A stretch of 64,000 nt of DNA, from positions 124,001 to 188,000 of the forward strand of contig NZ_HE997644.1 of the NCBI RefSeq assembly GCF_000312485.1, in the 5' to 3' direction. Made by a program: the position numbers and the translations under genes. Below the pieces are notes generated by a model. The model was not told the origin of the DNA. It searched no databases and saw only the letters and a list, made by a program, of their open reading frames with translations. The first letter of the stretch is position 1; each line of letters opens with the position of its first letter. This DNA is from Yersinia massiliensis CCUG 53443. Lineage in GTDB: Bacteria; Pseudomonadota; Gammaproteobacteria; Enterobacterales; Enterobacteriaceae. Below are positions 25,201 through 35,644 of the stretch, piece after piece.

Positions 25201-25258
25201 ATCCCAGATAAAAAATGACTGCGCTACACAGCGCAGATACTGCTGTTTTTCCTAGCAT
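22238..25258 (-). CDS. Autotransporter with a PAP2/acid-phosphatase passenger domain
   Basis: The 1006-aa protein has a signal peptide (cleavage after GSANA). A PAP2-superfamily domain follows with PSGHSAFGFAS (His233) and SRITLGVHYALD (Arg266, His272, Asp276), the catalytic motifs of class A acid phosphatases and vanadium haloperoxidases. Motif 1 reads R184-x6-RP, arginine replacing the usual lysine. Next come a glycine-rich beta-helix stretch with a PATR-like repeat (LELTGNNSFSGTTTVAGG, residues ~480-550) and a C-terminal autotransporter barrel (~725-1006) ending in TWHF. It should display a phosphatase-like enzyme on the surface. Substrate and activity are unknown. It is monocistronic and diverges from mutS. 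Confidence 0.87.
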   Translation of the reverse strand: MLGKTAVSALCSAVIFYLGSANAAETRIINATELISGFSQLNSHTAGQQALAENLNTSIAINNNASEAQRARAIADNTISALIGSMSNGLLVADALGPKMSEIFSTHNAVNAATYTATTFSQNFVALFSQVNALIQADSSFAKNYYANGSANGNPALPATGIALPADGVYNVYDLAYNPLEENRNAVGNSRPVQVAPDRIISFSAPDFFGVETDSAVAILPTVKGNASFPSGHSAFGFASTLLFAEMVPERFQEFLLRGSEYGNSRITLGVHYALDVIGARIMTTYALAQILNNNPDYLGQNISSMLGSPMVTTNDFQALTLAAQTDLRTMLEQGCQTTIAECAAIDKAARLSEAASNKADYLYRLTYGLSPVGPTDLAPVVPVGAEVLIATRFPYLNAEQRREVLATTEIESGHALDNGSGWARLNLYAAADGYGAFNGNVSVTMEASQGGFSAYDTWGNDIAGNGDFVKKGSGILELTGNNSFSGTTTVAGGALIINGYHGYSSVMVDEGAMLGGSGTVGTLTARSGAVIAPGNSIGILHVANDVTFQPGALYRVEIAADGRSDLIQSAGAAVLNGGEVAISLENSGNLLSQNEVPSLLGKQYTILTAQQGIHGDFDSVQSDYLFLGTGLSYQPNQIVLNVGRNATAFSDIAQTPNEQALAAAADTLSAGNPVYESILTSSTPWEARQAFRQLSGQIHADIASAQINESRYLRDTLNERLRQEEGLTRSSGIKANEGGAWAQLLGAWDRAAGDINATGYQASTYGILLGLDSTLAENGQLGISTGYTRTSLDGGYGSNADSDNYHLGIYGGKQFGNLALRAGSAYTWHRIDTSRSVNYGAQSDSLVAKYSARTQQVFAEVGYGLKAAEVNLEPFANLTYVNFQNNGLAENGGAAALRGDRQHTDATLSTLGLRADTQWQAVTLRGELGWQHQYGELARDTGLMFSGSHSTFVVNSVPASRDGAVLKASMEVAVSKDAVLSLGYGGLVSQNHQDNRVNAGFTWHF

Positions 25259-25519
25259 TTTGGATCATCCCTAATAACCCTATAAATTAGCAAGGTAATG
25301 TAGTAACAGCTTTTGATGACGTTTTTATTAACAGGCTGGAAAAAGAGCTTGATCCCCTTAGCATCCCCCTTAACATGTAAGCCTCGATTTTCATCGATAG
25401 CAGCCTTATTCTTGTCTGTCGACTTCCTCATCTTATGTCTTTGGATGACAAGTGATATCTAACGAGAACCTCGAAAATCACAATTTACTTTAAATTCAAT
25501 GGAATAAAAGATTAAGTCT

Positions 25520-28075
25520 ATGACTGACAATGTAAATGTAGATTCCCACACCCCAATGATGCAGCAGTACCTTCGGCTTAAAGCCCAGCATCCTGACATA
25601 CTGCTGTTCTACCGGATGGGGGATTTTTATGAGCTGTTTTACAGCGATGCAAAGCGTGCATCACAATTGTTGGAGATCTCACTGACCAAACGGGGTGCAT
25701 CCGCCGGTGAACCTATTCCGATGGCCGGTGTTCCTTATCATTCGATTGAAAACTATCTGGCGAAATTGGTCCAGTTAGGTGAATCAGCGGCTATTTGCGA
25801 ACAAATAGGTGATCCAGCTACCAGCAAAGGGCCGGTTGAGCGTAAAGTCGTGCGGATCGTGACACCCGGTACAGTCAGTGATGAGGCTTTACTGCAAGAA
25901 CGCCAAGATAATCTGCTTGCCGCAATTTGGCAGGATGCCCGCGGTTTTGGTTACGCAACCTTAGATATTAGCTCTGGTCGCTTTCGCGTGGCAGAACCTG
26001 CCGATATGGAAACGATGGCCGCCGAGCTACAACGCACCAATCCTGCCGAGCTTTTATACCCAGAAAATTTCGAGCAAATGTCGTTGATAGAGCATCGACA
26101 TGGCTTACGTCGTCGCCCCATGTGGGAATTTGAGCTGGAAACGGCTAAGCAGCAGCTTAACCTGCAATTTGGCACTCGCGACTTAATTGGTTTCGGTGTT
26201 GAGCAAGCCCATCAGGCATTACGCGCCGCTGGCTGCCTGCTGCAATATGTCAAAGATACGCAGCGTACCTCCCTGCCGCATATCCGTGGTTTGACCATGG
26301 AGCGCCAGCAAGATGGCATCGTGATGGATGCCGCCACTCGTCGTAATCTCGAACTGACACTCAATTTATCCGGTGGCACCGAAAATACGCTGGCGGCAAT
26401 TCTTGATTGCAGCGTGACGGCCATGGGGAGCCGGATGCTGAAACGCTGGCTGCATATGCCCATCCGCGATATCAAGGTACTGAACAATCGTCAGCAGGCC
26501 ATTGGTGGCTTGCAAGAACTGACCGATGAGCTACAAACTCCGTTGCGCCAAGTCGGCGACTTAGAGCGTATTCTGGCACGTTTAGCCTTGCGTACTGCCC
26601 GCCCAAGGGACTTGGCCCGTATGCGCCACGCTTTCCAACAATTACCTGAGATCCATCGTTTACTGCAACCGGTCAATGTCCCTCACGTGCAAAACCTGCT
26701 CTCACAAGTCGGTCAGTTTGACGAATTACAAGACCTGCTGGAACGCGCGATTGTGGAAACGCCGCCGGTATTAGTCCGCGATGGCGGCGTTATTGCCCCT
26801 GGCTACAATGCCGAGTTGGACGAATGGCGAGCGTTGGCCGATGGTGCGACCGATTATCTGGATCGACTGGAAATTCGCGAACGCGAAAAGTTGGGGTTGG
26901 ATACGCTAAAAGTCGGCTTTAATGGGGTCCATGGTTATTACATCCAAGTTAGCCGTGGCCAGAGCCATCTGGTTCCCATTCATTATGTCCGCAGACAAAC
27001 GCTAAAGAATGCTGAACGCTACATTATTCCGGAACTTAAAGAGTATGAAGACAAAGTTCTGACCTCGAAAGGCAAAGCGCTGGCGATAGAAAAAGGACTC
27101 TACGAAGAGATTTTCGATCTGTTGCTACCGCATCTGTCTGAATTACAAATCAGCGCCAATGCATTGGCTGAATTGGATGTGCTGTCTAATCTGGCGGAAA
27201 GAGCAGAAACACTCAACTACAGTTGCCCAAGCCTGAGCGATAAACCGGGGATTAAAATTACCGCTGGCCGTCATCCAGTCGTTGAGCAGGTGCTGAGTGA
27301 ACCTTTTATTGCTAACCCGCTGACCTTATCACCGCAACGGCGCATGCTCATCATTACTGGGCCTAATATGGGCGGTAAAAGTACCTATATGCGCCAAACT
27401 GCCCTGATTGTGCTGTTAGCACACATGGGGAGCTTTGTCCCTGCGGATCAGGCGATTATCGGTCCAGTCGACCGTATCTTTACCCGCGTGGGTGCAGCAG
27501 ACGATCTGGCATCGGGCCGCTCGACCTTCATGGTCGAAATGACCGAAACCGCCAATATCCTGCATAACGCGACCGAGCAAAGTTTAGTGCTGATGGATGA
27601 AATTGGTCGCGGTACGTCGACCTATGATGGCTTATCACTCGCTTGGGCTTGCGCAGAGAATCTGGCCAGTCGCATTAAGGCGATGACGCTGTTTGCTACC
27701 CATTACTTTGAGCTGACAACCCTCCCGGAAAAAATGGAAGGTGTGGTCAATGTGCACTTGGATGCGCTGGAGCACGGGGAAACGATCGCCTTTATGCACA
27801 GCGTGCAAGATGGCGCAGCCAGTAAAAGTTATGGTTTGGCTGTTGCGGCCTTGGCTGGCGTACCGCGAGATGTGATTAAGCGAGCGCGGCAGAAACTTAA
27901 AGAGTTGGAGTCACTTTCCAATCATGCTGCTGCCAGCAACATTGATGGCTCGCAACTGACACTGCTTAATGAAGAAACACCTCCGGCGGTTGAAGCATTA
28001 GAATCATTGGATCCAGATTCTCTATCACCACGTCAGGCATTGGAGTGGATTTACCGCCTGAAAAACATGGTATAG
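25520..28075 (+). CDS. mutS: DNA mismatch recognition ATPase MutS
   Basis: MutS binds base mismatches and, with MutL and MutH, starts strand-directed repair. The 851-aa protein (E. coli 853) has the mismatch-reading Phe36-x-Glu38 in GDFYELF, the core and clamp domains, and a C-terminal ATPase with Walker [10 protein letters not shown] (Gly614, Lys620), Walker [13 protein letters not shown] and the signature [13 protein letters not shown]-terminal tetramerisation tail ([14 protein letters not shown]) is present. It is monocistronic, diverges from the autotransporter across 261 bp in which no operator stood out, and ends in a strong terminator facing rpoS. Confidence 0.98.
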   Translation: MTDNVNVDSHTPMMQQYLRLKAQHPDILLFYRMGDFYELFYSDAKRASQLLEISLTKRGASAGEPIPMAGVPYHSIENYLAKLVQLGESAAICEQIGDPATSKGPVERKVVRIVTPGTVSDEALLQERQDNLLAAIWQDARGFGYATLDISSGRFRVAEPADMETMAAELQRTNPAELLYPENFEQMSLIEHRHGLRRRPMWEFELETAKQQLNLQFGTRDLIGFGVEQAHQALRAAGCLLQYVKDTQRTSLPHIRGLTMERQQDGIVMDAATRRNLELTLNLSGGTENTLAAILDCSVTAMGSRMLKRWLHMPIRDIKVLNNRQQAIGGLQELTDELQTPLRQVGDLERILARLALRTARPRDLARMRHAFQQLPEIHRLLQPVNVPHVQNLLSQVGQFDELQDLLERAIVETPPVLVRDGGVIAPGYNAELDEWRALADGATDYLDRLEIREREKLGLDTLKVGFNGVHGYYIQVSRGQSHLVPIHYVRRQTLKNAERYIIPELKEYEDKVLTSKGKALAIEKGLYEEIFDLLLPHLSELQISANALAELDVLSNLAERAETLNYSCPSLSDKPGIKITAGRHPVVEQVLSEPFIANPLTLSPQRRMLIITGPNMGGKSTYMRQTALIVLLAHMGSFVPADQAIIGPVDRIFTRVGAADDLASGRSTFMVEMTETANILHNATEQSLVLMDEIGRGTSTYDGLSLAWACAENLASRIKAMTLFATHYFELTTLPEKMEGVVNVHLDALEHGETIAFMHSVQDGAASKSYGLAVAALAGVPRDVIKRARQKLKELESLSNHAAASNIDGSQLTLLNEETPPAVEALESLDPDSLSPRQALEWIYRLKNMV

Positions 28076-28088
28076 CGCCCATAAAAAA

Positions 28089-28114
28089 ACGGTGAACATC
28101 TGTTCACCGTTTTT
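28089..28114. terminator. Intrinsic terminator of mutS
   Basis: A perfect 10-bp stem ACGGTGAACA / TGTTCACCGT with a 2-nt loop is followed by T residues on the plus strand and preceded by seven A residues, so it can also act for convergent rpoS transcription. Confidence 0.9.
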
Positions 28115-28204
28115 GTGTTTTATCAGAATCACTCTGTACCCTCACTCATCCATTTTGCTGTGACACAAATAATGCGCCGGCAACCTGAAATAAGGTGGGT
28201 CGGT

Positions 28205-29203
28205 TTATTCGCGGAATAATGCCTCAATGCTCAAACCTTGAGTCTGCAAAATTTCCCGCAGGCGGCGTAAGCCTTCTACCTGAATCTGGCGAACACGTTC
28301 ACGTGTTAAGCCAATCTCACGGCCAACGTCTTCTAACGTTGCAGCTTCATACCCCAACAGACCAAAACGACGGGCCAATACTTCGCGCTGTTTTGCATTC
28401 AATTCAAACAGCCATTTGACGATACTTTGTTTCATATCATCATCTTGCGTTGTATCTTCCGGACCGTTTTCATTTTCGTCAGACAGAATATCCAACAAGG
28501 CTTTCTCTGAGTCGCCGCCCAAAGGCGTATCAACAGAAGTGATACGTTCGTTGAGGCGTAACATACGGCTCACATCATCGACCGGTTTGTCGAGTTGCTC
28601 AGCAATCTCTTCAGCACTCGGTTCATGATCCAATTTATGAGAAAGTTCTCGTGCGGTACGCAAATAAACGTTTAATTCTTTGACGATATGGATAGGTAAA
28701 CGAATGGTTCGGGTTTGGTTCATAATGGCCCGTTCAATCGTTTGACGAATCCACCATGTGGCATAAGTGGAGAAACGGAAACCGCGTTCAGGATCAAACT
28801 TTTCGACCGCACGGATCAACCCGAGGTTACCCTCTTCAATTAGATCCAGCAGCGCTAAGCCGCGATTACTGTAACGACGAGCGATTTTCACCACTAGCCG
28901 TAAGTTACTTTCAATCATACGCCGACGTGAAGGCACATCTCCGCGCAATGCACGCCGGGCAAAATAAACCTCTTCTTCTGCCGTTAACAGCGGCGAATAA
29001 CCAATCTCACCAAGGTAGAGCTGTGTCGCATCCAGCACTCGCTGGGTAACGCCTTGCGCCAACAGCTCATCTTCCGCTAACTCGCTTTCAGTAGGTTCAT
29101 CTTCTACTAATGCTTTTTCATCGAAAATTTCAGTTTCCGTACTGTTTTCATCAAAATCAGCATCTTCATGCAACTCGTTAACTTTCAGCGTATTTTGGCT
29201 CAT
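28205..29203 (-). CDS. rpoS: RNA polymerase sigma factor RpoS (sigma-38)
   Basis: RpoS directs the general stress and stationary-phase response. The 332-aa product has all sigma-70 regions: region 1.2 ([16 protein letters not shown]), region 2 with [18 protein letters not shown] and [17 protein letters not shown], region 3 ([13 protein letters not shown]) and region 4 with the helix-turn-helix [20 protein letters not shown]. Length matches E. coli (330 aa). It follows nlpD by 54 bp; in enterobacteria the main rpoS promoter lies inside nlpD. The frame is intact. Confidence 0.98.
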   Translation of the reverse strand: MSQNTLKVNELHEDADFDENSTETEIFDEKALVEDEPTESELAEDELLAQGVTQRVLDATQLYLGEIGYSPLLTAEEEVYFARRALRGDVPSRRRMIESNLRLVVKIARRYSNRGLALLDLIEEGNLGLIRAVEKFDPERGFRFSTYATWWIRQTIERAIMNQTRTIRLPIHIVKELNVYLRTARELSHKLDHEPSAEEIAEQLDKPVDDVSRMLRLNERITSVDTPLGGDSEKALLDILSDENENGPEDTTQDDDMKQSIVKWLFELNAKQREVLARRFGLLGYEAATLEDVGREIGLTRERVRQIQVEGLRRLREILQTQGLSIEALFRE

Positions 29204-29257
29204 ATGCTGCTCCTACCCGTGAATCCGGCGAGCAGAATACAGCGTATTCTGCCCAAT

Positions 29258-30265
29258 CTATCGCTGCGGAAGGTAACGCAGCGGGTTTACGGATTTCCCC
29301 TTGTAACGAATTTCAAAGTGCAATCTTACTGAACTGGTTCCGGTGCTACCCATGGTTGCTATTTTTTGACCCGCCTTCACTTCTTCTTGTTCCCGGACCA
29401 GCATTGTATCGTTGTGAGCGTAGGCGCTCAGGTAATCATCGTTGTGTTTGATGATAATTAGATTACCGTAACCCCGCAGTGCGTTCCCCGCATACACAAC
29501 TCGCCCATTTGCTGTAGCGAAAATTGGTTGCCCACGAGAACCGGCGATATCAATCCCTTTGTTTCCCCCCTCTGAAGCGGAGAAACTATCGATCGTTTTA
29601 CCTTCAGTTGGCCATTTCCAGCTACTGACTGGACCACCATTACTGGTTGGATCACTGATGGCACTGCTAGGTGCAGTAACAGGTGCTGTTGTTGCGACAA
29701 CCGCCCCTGATGATGGCAACATTTTACCAACATTCTGTTTACCCGAATTTCCAGAATACCCGCTAGTTGATTGAGAATCAACCGTTGTAGTTGTGTTCTG
29801 AATATTAGTTGTGTCCTGAATATTTGCCGGTGGTTTTGCTATTCCGCCTGATGTGGCATCAGTCGCGGCGAGCATTCCACCGCCTGAGCCATTCCCCAAT
29901 TGAATGGATTGCCCCACATTTAGGCTATAGGGTTCAGCAATATTATTTTTTGCCGCCAGATCTCGGAAATCATTCCCCGTTATCCATGCGATATAAAATA
30001 GCGTGTCACCACGCTTCACGGTATAGGTATCACCGCTGTAACTTCCTTTGGGGATAGTGCCGTAGCTACGGTTATAAACGATACGTTCACCCGACGTATT
30101 CGCATCCGTGCTGGAGCCACTTAGCATTGTCCCTGAACGATCACCACCGACACTACTGATCGGTGCAGAAGTGGTGTTCTCATTGCTACACCCGACTAAC
30201 CATAAACTCATAACCGTACATGCCGCGACCCGGCGTAATGTAATCATTGGGCTTCCCATGCTCAT
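29258..30265 (-). CDS. nlpD: Murein hydrolase activator lipoprotein NlpD
   Basis: NlpD is an outer-membrane lipoprotein that activates the amidase AmiC at the septum. The 335-aa protein has a type II signal with lipobox LVGC (Cys26), a LysM domain ([20 protein letters not shown], residues ~82-125), a low-complexity Ser/Thr/Gly linker, and a C-terminal LytM/M23 domain ([36 protein letters not shown]). The LytM domain lacks most zinc ligands of true M23 peptidases, as in E. coli NlpD. The N-terminus MSMGSP matches the E. coli start. NlpD has been reported as needed for virulence in Y. pestis. It shares the pcm-nlpD-rpoS arrangement. Confidence 0.97.
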   Translation of the reverse strand: MSMGSPMITLRRVAACTVMSLWLVGCSNENTTSAPISSVGGDRSGTMLSGSSTDANTSGERIVYNRSYGTIPKGSYSGDTYTVKRGDTLFYIAWITGNDFRDLAAKNNIAEPYSLNVGQSIQLGNGSGGGMLAATDATSGGIAKPPANIQDTTNIQNTTTTVDSQSTSGYSGNSGKQNVGKMLPSSGAVVATTAPVTAPSSAISDPTSNGGPVSSWKWPTEGKTIDSFSASEGGNKGIDIAGSRGQPIFATANGRVVYAGNALRGYGNLIIIKHNDDYLSAYAHNDTMLVREQEEVKAGQKIATMGSTGTSSVRLHFEIRYKGKSVNPLRYLPQR

Positions 30266-30473
30266 GCTTCCCCCATGACAGCAATAATTAGCGATGTATC
30301 AAATACAGAAGCGCGCATGCTATCAATACCACGCCTGCCATACCATAAAATTTATGTTACTGATTTTTGGCCGTTCTTTCACGTAAACCGATTTTTTTAT
30401 ATCAATCGATTTTTGCATAAATAGACTTCTTGGATGAGATGAACGAGTTAGGGTTGAAATAAAAACATTCAAG

Positions 30474-31100
30474 TCAGGCCAACTCTCCCTTCACCAAGGG
30501 GACAAAACGTACTGCTTCTACCGTCTCAATCTGGAATTCATTATGACGGCGCTGGACATATTTCAATGTTTGAGCCTGCTCACCGACGGGAAGGACCAAT
30601 ATTCCCCCATCATCCAACTGCTCAAGTAATGCCTGCGGAATTTCTGGCGGCGCCGCTGTCACAATGATCGCATCAAATGGCCCGCGTGATGCCCAACCTA
30701 ACCAGCCATCACCATGGCGGGTGGAGACATTATGCAGATCCAACTGTTTCAGGCGACGTTTTGCCTGCCACTGTAACCCTTTGATTCGTTCGACTGAACA
30801 GACATGCTCAACTAAATGCGCCAAAATTGCGGTCTGATAACCTGAACCCGTGCCAATTTCCAAAACCCGCGACTTAGGGGTTAATTGCAGCAATTCTGTC
30901 ATCCGCGCCACCATATAAGGCTGAGAAATCGTTTGCCCAGAACCAATGGGTAGAGCCGTGTTCTCATACGCCTTATGCGCGAAGGCTTCATCAACAAAAC
31001 GCTCGCGCGGCACCGCTTCGATCGCTTGTAATAAGCGCTCGTCCTGAATGCCTTGCTGACGTAACTGCATCAACAATGTTTGCATGCGTTTATTTACCAT
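30474..31100 (-). CDS. pcm: Protein-L-isoaspartate O-methyltransferase
   Basis: Pcm methylates isoaspartyl residues in aged proteins with S-adenosylmethionine, starting their repair. The 208-aa enzyme has the SAM-binding motif [18 protein letters not shown] (residues ~78-95), the substrate segment [15 protein letters not shown] and the late motifs [13 protein letters not shown] and GGILVLPVG. It lies 21 bp after surE and 208 bp before nlpD. The nlpD gap presumably carries a promoter, though none was clear by eye. Confidence 0.97.
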   Translation of the reverse strand: MVNKRMQTLLMQLRQQGIQDERLLQAIEAVPRERFVDEAFAHKAYENTALPIGSGQTISQPYMVARMTELLQLTPKSRVLEIGTGSGYQTAILAHLVEHVCSVERIKGLQWQAKRRLKQLDLHNVSTRHGDGWLGWASRGPFDAIIVTAAPPEIPQALLEQLDDGGILVLPVGEQAQTLKYVQRRHNEFQIETVEAVRFVPLVKGELA

Positions 31101-31121
31101 TCACCGTCAACCTCTTGTCGG

Positions 31122-31874
31122 TTAACCAGAAATACTGGCTAACCAGTTTTCAACCACGTCTTGTGCCGCATAGGCCGTTAAATCAACCTGAAGTGGCGTG
31201 ATAGAAACATAACCTTGTTCAATCGCCGCGAAATCCGTATCCGGTGCCACATCAAATTTTTCACCTGGCGGCCCTATCCAATAAAGATCTTGCCCGCGCG
31301 GATCTTGCTGACAAAATACCTGCTCTGCTGGATGGCGGCTACCACAGCGAGTGACACGAATACCTTTTATCTCAGATAAGGGTAAATCAGGTACATTAAT
31401 ATTCAGTATTTTGCCGGTACGCAATGGTTTATGTTGTAACGCGCGCAATATGCGGCAAGTGATCGACGCTGCAGTCTCATAATGCTGATGGCCATTAAGT
31501 GAGATGGCCAAAGCTGGCAGCCCCAAATGTCGCCCTTCCATTGCCGCTGCAACCGTCCCCGAATAAATGACGTCATCCCCCAGATTTGGGCCAGCATTGA
31601 TACCAGAAATCACAATATCGGGCCGAGGGCGCATTAATGTATTCACGCCCAGATAGACACAATCAGTCGGTGTTCCTTGCTGAACGGCGATATCACCGCT
31701 CGATAAAGTGGTGATGCGCAATGCGCTATCAAGCGTCAACGCATTAGATGAACCACTGCGATTACGATCGGGAGCAACAATTTGCACCTGAGCAAACTCA
31801 CGCAAAGCCGTGGCGAGCGTTTGGATACCCGGTGCGGAAATCCCGTCATCGTTACTCAGCAATATCCGTAGCAT
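31122..31874 (-). CDS. surE: 5'/3'-nucleotidase and exopolyphosphatase SurE
   Basis: SurE is a metal-dependent nucleotidase acting on nucleoside 5'- and 3'-monophosphates and short polyphosphate. The 250-aa protein begins with the family signature [14 protein letters not shown], whose two aspartates and nearby Ser and Asn bind the metal, followed by [17 protein letters not shown]-like [12 protein letters not shown] and [23 protein letters not shown] (as separate blocks near residues 40 and 90). The ATG at 31874 was chosen over a TTG one codon upstream. Its start overlaps the truD end by 23 bp, so translation is coupled. Confidence 0.96.
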   Translation of the reverse strand: MLRILLSNDDGISAPGIQTLATALREFAQVQIVAPDRNRSGSSNALTLDSALRITTLSSGDIAVQQGTPTDCVYLGVNTLMRPRPDIVISGINAGPNLGDDVIYSGTVAAAMEGRHLGLPALAISLNGHQHYETAASITCRILRALQHKPLRTGKILNINVPDLPLSEIKGIRVTRCGSRHPAEQVFCQQDPRGQDLYWIGPPGEKFDVAPDTDFAAIEQGYVSITPLQVDLTAYAAQDVVENWLASISG

Positions 31875-32901
31875 CAAGATTATCCAAGTTCATGATTTCT
31901 CGCACCACACTGGTCGCAAAACTGCCTGCGGGTAACCAAAAGCTCAATTCCAGCGTGACCTCATCCCACCAATTCCACGTCATATTCTGTGGTTTTAGTA
32001 ATATTGCACGGCGCGCGCCCTCGACACGTTCGCGTTTCACCAGTGCCAGTAATTCGCTCTGTTCTGCCAAGCAGGCTAATTCGAAAGCCAATGCTTCGCC
32101 TTGGGTACCCAATTCACCGTCTCCCGGTAATGGGGCGGTGATATTCAGTTCACCAGCATCGACACGCTGCTGTAGTGAAATCAACTCATCGGCCCCCGCA
32201 ACAAACCAACTACCACGGCCAGAAAGTTGCATAGCATCGCCTTCAAGTACCGTTGTGGCCTGTTGCTGCGCCAAACGTTCGCTGCTGACCAAGTTGAACA
32301 TGGCACTGCGACTGGCCGACAGGTAAAAGCTGCGCTTACTGCGTTCTTTAACTCGAATATCGTTATTCGCCCACAAACGCGCCTGTACTAGATTGTTGCC
32401 GCCACGACCAAAGCGCTGACTGCCAAAATAGTTAGGTACGCCTTGAGCAGCTATCTTCTGCAAGCGCTGCTCTACATCTTGATTATCCGTAATGTGACGT
32501 AATATCAAGGTAAAAGCGTTACCCTTCAGTGAACCAATACGCAGCTTTCTTTTTTGGCGCACGGACTCAAGCACTTCACAACCTTCCAGTTCGAAAGTGG
32601 AAAGGTCGGGGCCTTCTTTACCTGGCAGATGTAAGCAGAACCACTGTTCGGTCACGGCGTGGCGATCTTTCAAGCCCGCATAGCTCACCAGACGAGGGTG
32701 AATCTTGGCGAAACGAGCCAAATAATCAGCGACAAATTGGGTATTGCAGCCGTTCTTGCGGATACGAACTAAAAGATGCTCGCCTTCGCCATCTGGTTCA
32801 AAGCCCAGATCCTCAACCACCACAAAATCTTCTGGATTAGCTTTTAAGATACCGCTCGCGCGAGGTTTACCGTGCAGCCAAGTGAGATTTTCCATATCCA
32901 T
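31852..32901 (-). CDS. truD: tRNA pseudouridine(13) synthase TruD
   Basis: TruD makes pseudouridine at position 13 of tRNA-Glu. The 349-aa enzyme starts like E. coli TruD ([23 protein letters not shown], in two blocks at residues 4-26). It holds the catalytic aspartate in [16 protein letters not shown] (residue ~80), then [14 protein letters not shown] and [11 protein letters not shown]. It belongs to the ispD-ispF-truD-surE operon, 20 bp after ispF. Confidence 0.97.
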   Translation of the reverse strand: MDMENLTWLHGKPRASGILKANPEDFVVVEDLGFEPDGEGEHLLVRIRKNGCNTQFVADYLARFAKIHPRLVSYAGLKDRHAVTEQWFCLHLPGKEGPDLSTFELEGCEVLESVRQKRKLRIGSLKGNAFTLILRHITDNQDVEQRLQKIAAQGVPNYFGSQRFGRGGNNLVQARLWANNDIRVKERSKRSFYLSASRSAMFNLVSSERLAQQQATTVLEGDAMQLSGRGSWFVAGADELISLQQRVDAGELNITAPLPGDGELGTQGEALAFELACLAEQSELLALVKRERVEGARRAILLKPQNMTWNWWDEVTLELSFWLPAGSFATSVVREIMNLDNLDATDIAE

Positions 32902-32921
32902 TTTTATGCGTTACCTAATCT

Positions 32922-33401
32922 TTATGCCTTAACCAATAAGGCGACAGCCTCACAGGCAATGCCTTCGCCACGGCCAGTAAAACCCAGCTTTTCCGTGGTG
33001 GTGGCTTTGACGTTAATATCATCCATATGACATTGTAGGTCTTCCGCTAAATGAACGCGCATTTGCGGGATATGAGGGAGCATTTTAGGGGCTTGGGCAA
33101 TAATCGTAATATCCAAATTCCCAAGTTTATATCCCTTCGCCAAAATACGGCGGTAAGCTTCGCGCAGTAGTCCGCGGCTATCAGCGCCTTTAAAGGCGGG
33201 ATCGGTGTCGGGGAATAACTTGCCGATATCACCTAATGCGGCAGCGCCCAGCAGGGCATCGGTGGCAGCATGCAATGCCACATCACCATCAGAGTGCGCC
33301 AGTAAGCCTTTTTCATAAGGGATACGTACACCACCAATGATTAATGGACCACTACCGTCCTCGCCAAATTTATGAACATCAAAACCGTGACCGATCCGCA
33401 T
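32922..33401 (-). CDS. ispF: 2-C-methyl-D-erythritol 2,4-cyclodiphosphate synthase
   Basis: IspF makes the cyclic diphosphate intermediate of the non-mevalonate isoprenoid pathway. The 159-aa trimeric enzyme shows the zinc ligands in [16 protein letters not shown] (Asp8, His10), His44 region [21 protein letters not shown], and the substrate loop [20 protein letters not shown]. Its ATG overlaps the ispD stop by one base (TAATG), the usual coupling with the preceding pathway step. Confidence 0.98.
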   Translation of the reverse strand: MRIGHGFDVHKFGEDGSGPLIIGGVRIPYEKGLLAHSDGDVALHAATDALLGAAALGDIGKLFPDTDPAFKGADSRGLLREAYRRILAKGYKLGNLDITIIAQAPKMLPHIPQMRVHLAEDLQCHMDDINVKATTTEKLGFTGRGEGIACEAVALLVKA

Positions 33402-34120
33402 TAGTTTTTCTCCAGATGATGTGATCGCGTTAAATAAAACTCTGCTAGCGCCAGATCCTCTGGTCGCGTCACTTTAATATTGTCCGAACGGCCAGAAACT
33501 AATAGCGGGTGATAACCGCAATGCTCTAGCGCTGAAGCTTCATCAGTGACAACCGCCCCTTCTTGTAGCGCGCGGAATAAGCATAATTTTAATAATTCTA
33601 ACGGGAAAAGTTGAGGTGTCAGGGCATGCCACAGTGCTTGACGATCGACAGTATGAGCAATGGCTTGTACGCCTGCTTCACTGCGCTTCATGGTGTCACG
33701 CACCGGAGCCGCCAGAATGCCGCCCACCTTGCTATGACGCATGATCGATAATAACTGGTCGAGATCGTCTCGGTGTAAACAAGGCCGTGCCGCATCATGG
33801 ACCAGCACCCACCCCGCCTGCCCCGCAGCTTGTAAACCAGCCATCACCGAATCGGCCCGTTGTTCACCACCGTGAACGACGCGAATACGGCTATCCTGCG
33901 CAATGGGTAACGTAGAAAATTGCGTATCCTGCGGGTGTATGACGACAATAATTTGCTGGATCTGCGGGTGATCCAGCAAAGAAGAAATAGCATGTTCAAT
34001 GATCGTCTTACCGCCCGCCGTTAAATACTGCTTAGGGCAATCAGCCTGCATACGGCTGCCAATACCCGCCGCCGGTAAGACAGCAATCACTTCAGGAAGG
34101 GAAACTGCAAAATTACTCAT
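33401..34120 (-). CDS. ispD: 2-C-methyl-D-erythritol 4-phosphate cytidylyltransferase
   Basis: IspD joins CTP and methylerythritol phosphate in isoprenoid synthesis. The 239-aa protein has the nucleotide-binding loop [19 protein letters not shown] (residues 15-33), [22 protein letters not shown] and [11 protein letters not shown], all diagnostic for the family. It follows ftsB by 6 bp and is translationally coupled to ispF, making an ftsB-ispD-ispF-truD-surE operon likely. Confidence 0.98.
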   Translation of the reverse strand: MSNFAVSLPEVIAVLPAAGIGSRMQADCPKQYLTAGGKTIIEHAISSLLDHPQIQQIIVVIHPQDTQFSTLPIAQDSRIRVVHGGEQRADSVMAGLQAAGQAGWVLVHDAARPCLHRDDLDQLLSIMRHSKVGGILAAPVRDTMKRSEAGVQAIAHTVDRQALWHALTPQLFPLELLKLCLFRALQEGAVVTDEASALEHCGYHPLLVSGRSDNIKVTRPEDLALAEFYLTRSHHLEKN

Positions 34121-34126
34121 TATTTA

Positions 34127-34447
34127 TTATTGTGCGTTATTTTGCGTCGAAGGAGGACTCGCATTGCGTCTGGATTGGTCAGGAACCAGACGATAGAAAC
34201 TTTCGCCGGGTTTAATCATACCCAGTTCGTTACGTGCGCGTTCTTCGATCGCTTCTTGACCACCGTTTAAATCATCGATTTCAGCAAATAGCTGGTCGTT
34301 TCGGGCTTTAAGTTTACCGTTGTTGGTCTCTTGCAGAGCCACGTCATCCTTAACCCGAACAAAATCATGAACACCATTCTTACCCAACCACAGTGAATAC
34401 TGGAGCCAGCCAAGTATTATCAGCAAAAGTAATGTAAGTTTTCCCAT
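34127..34447 (-). CDS. ftsB: Cell division protein FtsB
   Basis: FtsB is a bitopic inner-membrane protein that forms the FtsQLB complex of the divisome. The 106-aa product has a very short cytoplasmic end, one membrane segment ([19 protein letters not shown], residues 4-22) and a periplasmic coiled coil with [20 protein letters not shown], then the conserved [16 protein letters not shown] block that binds FtsQ and FtsL. It is the first gene of its operon. Confidence 0.97.
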   Translation of the reverse strand: MGKLTLLLLIILGWLQYSLWLGKNGVHDFVRVKDDVALQETNNGKLKARNDQLFAEIDDLNGGQEAIEERARNELGMIKPGESFYRLVPDQSRRNASPPSTQNNAQ

Positions 34448-34846
34448 TCCCGCCCCCCGAAAACTGCCTAATCATCCCACAACTTTTCGTCGGACTCCAC
34501 TGTGTGACGGAAATAGGCCACAACGCTCAGATTAAGGACGATTTGCGGCAAAAATAGCACGCCAACCAACAAATTGTCATTAAATGCTAATTTTCAGCAC
34601 TCTTTCCCCGCTGCTACCGATGAAAAAAACGCCCCAATCATTCAGAAGTAAACACTGGAAAATGGAATTTTTCCATTACCTTATGCCAGCCAATAAAATA
34701 ATTTTGCATATTTAATGTCGCCATAAATAAATAGTCCCTATCGCGGTTGAGTTTACATTTATAAGCGTATATTTTTATGCACTCAAACTGCATAAATAAA
34801 AAAATCGTATTCTCACTCATCTTTATCTTTTAACCGGGAGATTCGC
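34448..34846. promoter_or_regulatory. Divergent region between ftsB and the amino acid ABC transporter, with an inverted repeat
   Basis: No gene is supported in these 399 bp; a 60-codon ORF at 34638-34820 has no family signature and faces the transporter. An inverted repeat TTTATGCA-N7-TGCATAAA (34774-34796) lies 50-70 bp before the transporter start and is a candidate operator; its AT-rich TGCATAAA halves recall arginine-repressor boxes, but this is only a resemblance. Confidence 0.4.
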
Positions 34847-35620
34847 ATGTTTAAACGTTTAATGTTGGTCGGGACTTGTCTGGCCGCCGTGTTGTCAGCA
34901 GGTACTGCTATTGCCGCTGAACCCACTTATGTGGTCGGCTCCGGTGGTACCTACCGCCCATTCGAGTATGAAAACAGCCAAAAGCAATTAGAAGGTTTTG
35001 ATATCGATATCATCAAAGCTGTTGCCCAAGCGGAAGGTTTTCAGATCAAACTGGTGAATACACCTTGGGAAGGGATTTTTGCCACTTTAGGTTCAGGTGA
35101 TCGCGACATTATTATTTCTGGCATCACCATCACCGATAAACGTAAGCAAATGGTGGATTTCTCTGACCCTTACTTCCCAGCAGAACAAACCATCGTGGTG
35201 CCTAAAGGCTCTAAAGTGGATTCTATTGCGGCACTGAAAAACTTAAACGTTGGCGTCGTGAACTCCAGCACTGGCGATATCGTGGTCTCTGATGTGCTCG
35301 GTAAAAATAGCACCGCTATTAAGCGTTTCGATAATACGCCGCTGATGCTGCAAGAGTTATATGAAGATGGTATCGCTGCCGCAGTGGGTGATGTGGGTGT
35401 TGCCAAATTCTATCTGAAAACACATCCAGAAAAAGCGTTTGAGCTGGTTTCTGATGATAAGTTTGAACGCCAATATTTCGGTATCGCGGTTGCAAAAGGT
35501 AACGAAGAATTACGCAGCAAAATCAACAGTGGCCTGCAAAAAATCGTGGCTGACGGGACTTACGCTAAAATCTACGAAAAATGGTTTGATGCACAAGTGC
35601 CAACACTGCCGACCAAATAA
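34847..35620 (+). CDS. Polar amino acid ABC transporter, periplasmic binding protein
   Basis: This 257-aa family 3 solute-binding protein has a signal peptide cleaved after TAIAA. GTYRPFEYENSQKQLEGFDIDII (in two blocks at 32-56) begins the fold, then the PAAT signature GDRDIIISGITITDKRKQMVDFSDPY with the arginine and aspartate that bind the amino acid backbone, and a C-terminal YEKWF. It delivers an amino acid to the permease encoded next. Glutamine, histidine or another polar residue are all possible; sequence alone does not settle this. GGGAG stands 7 nt before the ATG. Confidence 0.88.
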   Translation: MFKRLMLVGTCLAAVLSAGTAIAAEPTYVVGSGGTYRPFEYENSQKQLEGFDIDIIKAVAQAEGFQIKLVNTPWEGIFATLGSGDRDIIISGITITDKRKQMVDFSDPYFPAEQTIVVPKGSKVDSIAALKNLNVGVVNSSTGDIVVSDVLGKNSTAIKRFDNTPLMLQELYEDGIAAAVGDVGVAKFYLKTHPEKAFELVSDDKFERQYFGIAVAKGNEELRSKINSGLQKIVADGTYAKIYEKWFDAQVPTLPTK

Positions 35621-35644
35621 TTCTTTAATACACTTTTAGCCCTC

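Noticed and set aside
34638-34820. 60-codon minus-strand ORF upstream of the ABC transporter
   Set aside because: AT-rich, no signature, and covers the likely promoter of the transporter.
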